Shown here: piece after piece, positions 7,310-9,226 of the stretch
How the letters are laid out: the number at the start of each line of letters is the position of its first letter
Position numbering within the stretch: position 1 is the first letter of the stretch
Assembly: GCA_012523875.1 (NCBI GenBank)
Contig: JAAYSW010000049.1
Span: 1-9,226, forward strand
Reading direction: 5' to 3'
Source: Clostridiales bacterium
GTDB taxonomy: Bacteria; Bacillota; Clostridia; Oscillospirales; Ruminococcaceae
Length of the DNA stretch: 9,226 nt
Position numbers and translations under genes: made by a program
The notes under the pieces: model-generated
What the model saw: the letters and a program-made list of their open reading frames with translations, nothing else
Told to the model about the DNA's origin: nothing
Database searches by the model: none

Positions 7310-7320
7310 GAAAATAACAG
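7303..7320. promoter_or_regulatory. Candidate Rex operator over the aconitase -35 box
   Basis: TTGTCAAGAAAATAACAG matches the Firmicute Rex consensus TTGTTAA-N4-TTAACAA at 11 of 14 specified positions with the exact 18-bp length. It overlaps the TTGACA -35 hexamer of the operon that ends with rex, where a bound repressor would block RNA polymerase. The consensus is from general knowledge of Rex; binding here is inference. Confidence 0.5.
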
Positions 7321-7366
7321 TTTTTCTTTACATTTAATAAAACACAATAAAATTATGTAATACTTA

Positions 7367-7395
7367 TTGAAATAAAAGCATTTTGAATGTATAAT
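7367..7395 (+). promoter_or_regulatory. Promoter of the lipid kinase gene
   Basis: TTGAAA (7367-7372) and a perfect TATAAT (7390-7395) are separated by 17 bases. Transcription would start near 7402, leaving a leader of about 46 bases before ATG 7448. Its -35 box is about 47 bases from the Rex-like site, so the two divergent promoters need not share control. Confidence 0.7.
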
Positions 7396-7447
7396 AATAT
7401 TATATAGGATATTTGACAAGAGTAATTACAAAAACGGGGGTATATAC

Positions 7448-8392
7448 ATGAAAAAGTTATTTTTTATCTTTAATCCCTCATCTGGGAAAAACTCTTCAAC
7501 AGGGAGTAGCTCTATAAAATCTAGGTTATGGAGAATTATTGATATTTTCACTAAAGGAGGATATATTGTTACAACATATCCTACGCAATGTCATATGGAT
7601 GCATGCGAAAAAATAAGAAAAGTTTGTTCAGAGGGAAGTTATGATTTAATAGTTTGTTCAGGTGGGGATGGCACATTAAATGAAGTTATACACGGGATTA
7701 TGATATCGGATAATAAGCTGCCACTAGGATATATACCAACAGGCACAACTAACGATTTTGCTAAAACATTGGGCATTCCGAAGAAGGTCATTAATGCAGC
7801 TGAATGGATTGTAGATGGTGAACCTTTCTCTTGCGATATAGGTTCATTTAATGAGAGATATTTCACATATATTGCAGCATTCGGTGCATTCACAGATGTT
7901 TCTTACGAAACCCCACAACAATTTAAAAATATAATAGGACATTCTGCATATATTCTCGAAGGGCTAAAGCGTATGGGTAGCTTAAAATCATATAAAATGA
8001 GGATAGAATATGATGGGAATATTATTGAAGATGAGTTTGTTTTTGGTATGATTACAAATTCATCATCAATAGGTGGGTTTTTATCACAAGATGATGTTTT
8101 ACTTGACGATGGTGTTTATGAAGTTACGATAATAAAAAAGCCGAGTAGTGTAGTGGAACTCAATCTTATAGTAGCATCATTATTAAATATAAAAGAGAGT
8201 AAAATAAACGATAGGGTGTTATTCTTTAGAACATCTAAAATATCATTTTATTCTGAAACGGAAATTGCATGGACTATTGATGGGGAATATGCTGGTTCTG
8301 AAATGGAAGTATCTATTGAAAATAAAAATAAAGCAGTAGATTTCTATGTAAAAAAACCACTCCCATTAACAATAGAACTTAAAGAAGATTAA
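7448..8392 (+). CDS. YegS/DagK-family lipid kinase (diacylglycerol kinase catalytic domain)
   Basis: This is a soluble, membrane-associated kinase of the DAGK_cat superfamily, which transfers phosphate from ATP to a lipid alcohol. In Gram-positive DgkB it recycles diacylglycerol released during lipoteichoic acid synthesis. The 314 residues match the family length. N-terminal nucleotide domain: NPSSGK (9-14), the glycine-rich GGDGTLNEV (72-80) that binds ATP, and PTGTTNDFAKTLGIP (97-111). The C-terminal beta-sandwich holds LLDDGVYEV (218-226) and AWTIDGEYAG (274-283), whose acidic residues belong to the conserved Asp/Glu network of the family. ATG 7448 has GGGGG seven bases upstream (7436-7440) and a good promoter. 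It is a single gene, divergent from aconitase and convergent with the metallophosphoesterase after only 24 bases, with no clear terminator between. The lipid substrate cannot be fixed from sequence: diacylglycerol, undecaprenol or another lipid alcohol are all possible. Confidence 0.9.
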   Translation: MKKLFFIFNPSSGKNSSTGSSSIKSRLWRIIDIFTKGGYIVTTYPTQCHMDACEKIRKVCSEGSYDLIVCSGGDGTLNEVIHGIMISDNKLPLGYIPTGTTNDFAKTLGIPKKVINAAEWIVDGEPFSCDIGSFNERYFTYIAAFGAFTDVSYETPQQFKNIIGHSAYILEGLKRMGSLKSYKMRIEYDGNIIEDEFVFGMITNSSSIGGFLSQDDVLLDDGVYEVTIIKKPSSVVELNLIVASLLNIKESKINDRVLFFRTSKISFYSETEIAWTIDGEYAGSEMEVSIENKNKAVDFYVKKPLPLTIELKED

Positions 8393-8416
8393 TGAAAGTG
8401 ATATCTTTATTAGGCT

Positions 8417-9082
8417 TTATTCAACTTTTAGAACATCATCAAATATTGAATAGAACTTTTGTGGTATGACCCTATTTATATGACATTTGCCAAAATACCA
8501 ACGTTTGAATGTACAGCCCTTAATTATTTCTTCAAAAAAACTATGGACTTCTAGATGTTCAGAAGTATCAACACCAAGGCATTTTTTAAGGGATAAAGGT
8601 GGCTCATGAGTAAATATGTAATCAATCTTATTGTTGTTTTTTTCTAAATTAATCCTAGCCTCATCTATTTCGTGCGGTGTCGGTTGTTCACGCTCCCACC
8701 AGGTATTAGATTCAAATCTTATATCAAAGTCTTGGCTATTTCCACCGCCAAAGGTGAAGATTTTTTTATCATCTATATTAAAAACTTGACCCCTCATGAG
8801 TTGGATAAGCCTGCCACTAATAACACGAACCTTGCCACCATTCCATTGAGTTGGCTCATATCCCTCAAGGATATCATAATTTTCATGACAACCATCAATA
8901 AAAGCAACGGTATACTTTAATTTGCCCAATTTCCTCAAAATAGCTTGTTCTTTTTTGGTTCCGTCCCAAATGAAACCAAAGTCACCGCAAATTATTAGAG
9001 TATCACCTTTTTTAATTTTATTAAAGCTACGGGATTTAAATCTTGTTATATCCCCATGCATATCACCAGTTACATAAATCAT
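8417..9082 (-). CDS. Calcineurin-like metallophosphoesterase with altered metal motifs
   Basis: The protein is cytoplasmic, 221 residues from the chosen start, with the order of motifs of the calcineurin-like phosphoesterase fold: D-x-H in GDMHGD (D7, H9), GD in ICGDFGFIWD (G33, D34), the third motif as GCHEN (64-68) where the family has GNHE, the fourth as FTHEPP (H159), and a last motif GKCHIN (198-203) where GHxH is usual. FGGGNSQDFDIRFESNTWWE (about 111-130) resembles a stretch common in small Firmicute and phage members annotated as phosphatases or phosphodiesterases. The real substrate is unknown. ATG 9082 is chosen because AGGAGGT lies six bases upstream; a frame from ATG 9133 would add 17 residues but lies inside the promoter. 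It is a single-gene unit, ending 24 bases from the convergent lipid kinase. The Asn-to-Cys change at a metal ligand and His-to-Lys in the last motif could mean altered metal use or low activity, or may be normal for this subgroup. Confidence 0.85.
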   Translation of the reverse strand: MIYVTGDMHGDITRFKSRSFNKIKKGDTLIICGDFGFIWDGTKKEQAILRKLGKLKYTVAFIDGCHENYDILEGYEPTQWNGGKVRVISGRLIQLMRGQVFNIDDKKIFTFGGGNSQDFDIRFESNTWWEREQPTPHEIDEARINLEKNNNKIDYIFTHEPPLSLKKCLGVDTSEHLEVHSFFEEIIKGCTFKRWYFGKCHINRVIPQKFYSIFDDVLKVE

Positions 9083-9088
9083 TTTTAT

Positions 9089-9095
9089 ACCTCCT
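9089..9095 (-). promoter_or_regulatory. Ribosome binding site that sets the metallophosphoesterase start
   Basis: On the minus strand a full AGGAGGT lies six bases before ATG 9082. The longer frame from ATG 9133 has no comparable site and begins between the -35 and -10 boxes. Confidence 0.8.
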
Positions 9096-9114
9096 AAAGG
9101 ATTAGCTATCTTAT

Positions 9115-9143
9115 ATTTTAACATAAAAAACATCTAAGGTAAA
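9115..9143 (-). promoter_or_regulatory. Promoter of the metallophosphoesterase gene
   Basis: On the minus strand TTTACC (9143-9138) and TAAAAT (9120-9115) are 17 bases apart, with TGT directly before the -10 box (extended -10). Transcription would start near 9108, about 26 bases before ATG 9082. In the remaining bases up to 9226 I see no gene, only AT-rich sequence. Confidence 0.55.
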
Positions 9144-9226
9144 TACCACAGTTTAATTTAATCTTCACAATAGAAAAGAGTATCACTTAGAAAGATTAGA
9201 GTTTAATTATAGAAATTATATGGAAG

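Noticed and set aside
8393..8416. A terminator between the convergent lipid kinase and metallophosphoesterase genes.
   Set aside because: Only very short pairings (AAAG/CTTT) are visible in the 24 bases, with no stable stem followed by a T-run.
9144..9226. A possible gene or riboswitch in the right-hand end.
   Set aside because: The stretch is AT-rich with short direct repeats (AATTATA twice near 9203-9219) but has no open frame with a ribosome binding site and no conserved RNA motif that I recognise.

Overview
The window is AT-rich chromosomal DNA with strong AGGAGG-type ribosome binding sites, TTGaca/TATAAT promoters and a Rex redox repressor. This points to a low-GC Firmicute, most likely an anaerobic member of the Clostridia. 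There is no tRNA or rRNA gene, insertion sequence, CRISPR array or phage gene. The layout looks like ordinary core chromosome.

From left to right: (a) positions 1-157 hold the first 52 codons of an unrecognised minus-strand gene cut by the window edge. (b) 283-2268 (-) is a large multi-spanning membrane protein that looks like a GT-C fold glycosyltransferase with an extracytoplasmic C-terminal beta domain. (c) 2359-3123 (-) is a ZIP-family metal transporter (ZupT-like) with its own promoter. (d) 3318-7245 (-) is the metabolic core: aconitase, NADP-type isocitrate dehydrogenase and the NADH/NAD+ sensor Rex, in that transcriptional order. It ends in a stem-loop directly after rex. (e) 7448-8392 (+) is a divergently transcribed YegS/DagK-type lipid kinase. 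(f) 8417-9082 (-) is a calcineurin-like metallophosphoesterase, convergent with the kinase.

The acn-icd-rex block is the most coherent unit. Aconitase and isocitrate dehydrogenase together turn citrate into 2-oxoglutarate and NADPH, the oxidative half-branch many anaerobes use for glutamate synthesis. An 18-bp near-match to the Rex operator overlaps the -35 box of the only good promoter upstream of aconitase. This suggests that Rex controls the branch and its own synthesis. No citrate synthase gene lies in the window.

Three annotated starts were moved from the longest open frame to an internal start supported by a Shine-Dalgarno sequence and, in two cases, by a promoter overlapping the longer frame: aconitase (7245), rex (a TTG at 3956) and the metallophosphoesterase (9082). 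I see no convincing new multi-gene system. The points most worth checking are the Rex operator and the altered metal-ligand motifs of the metallophosphoesterase.
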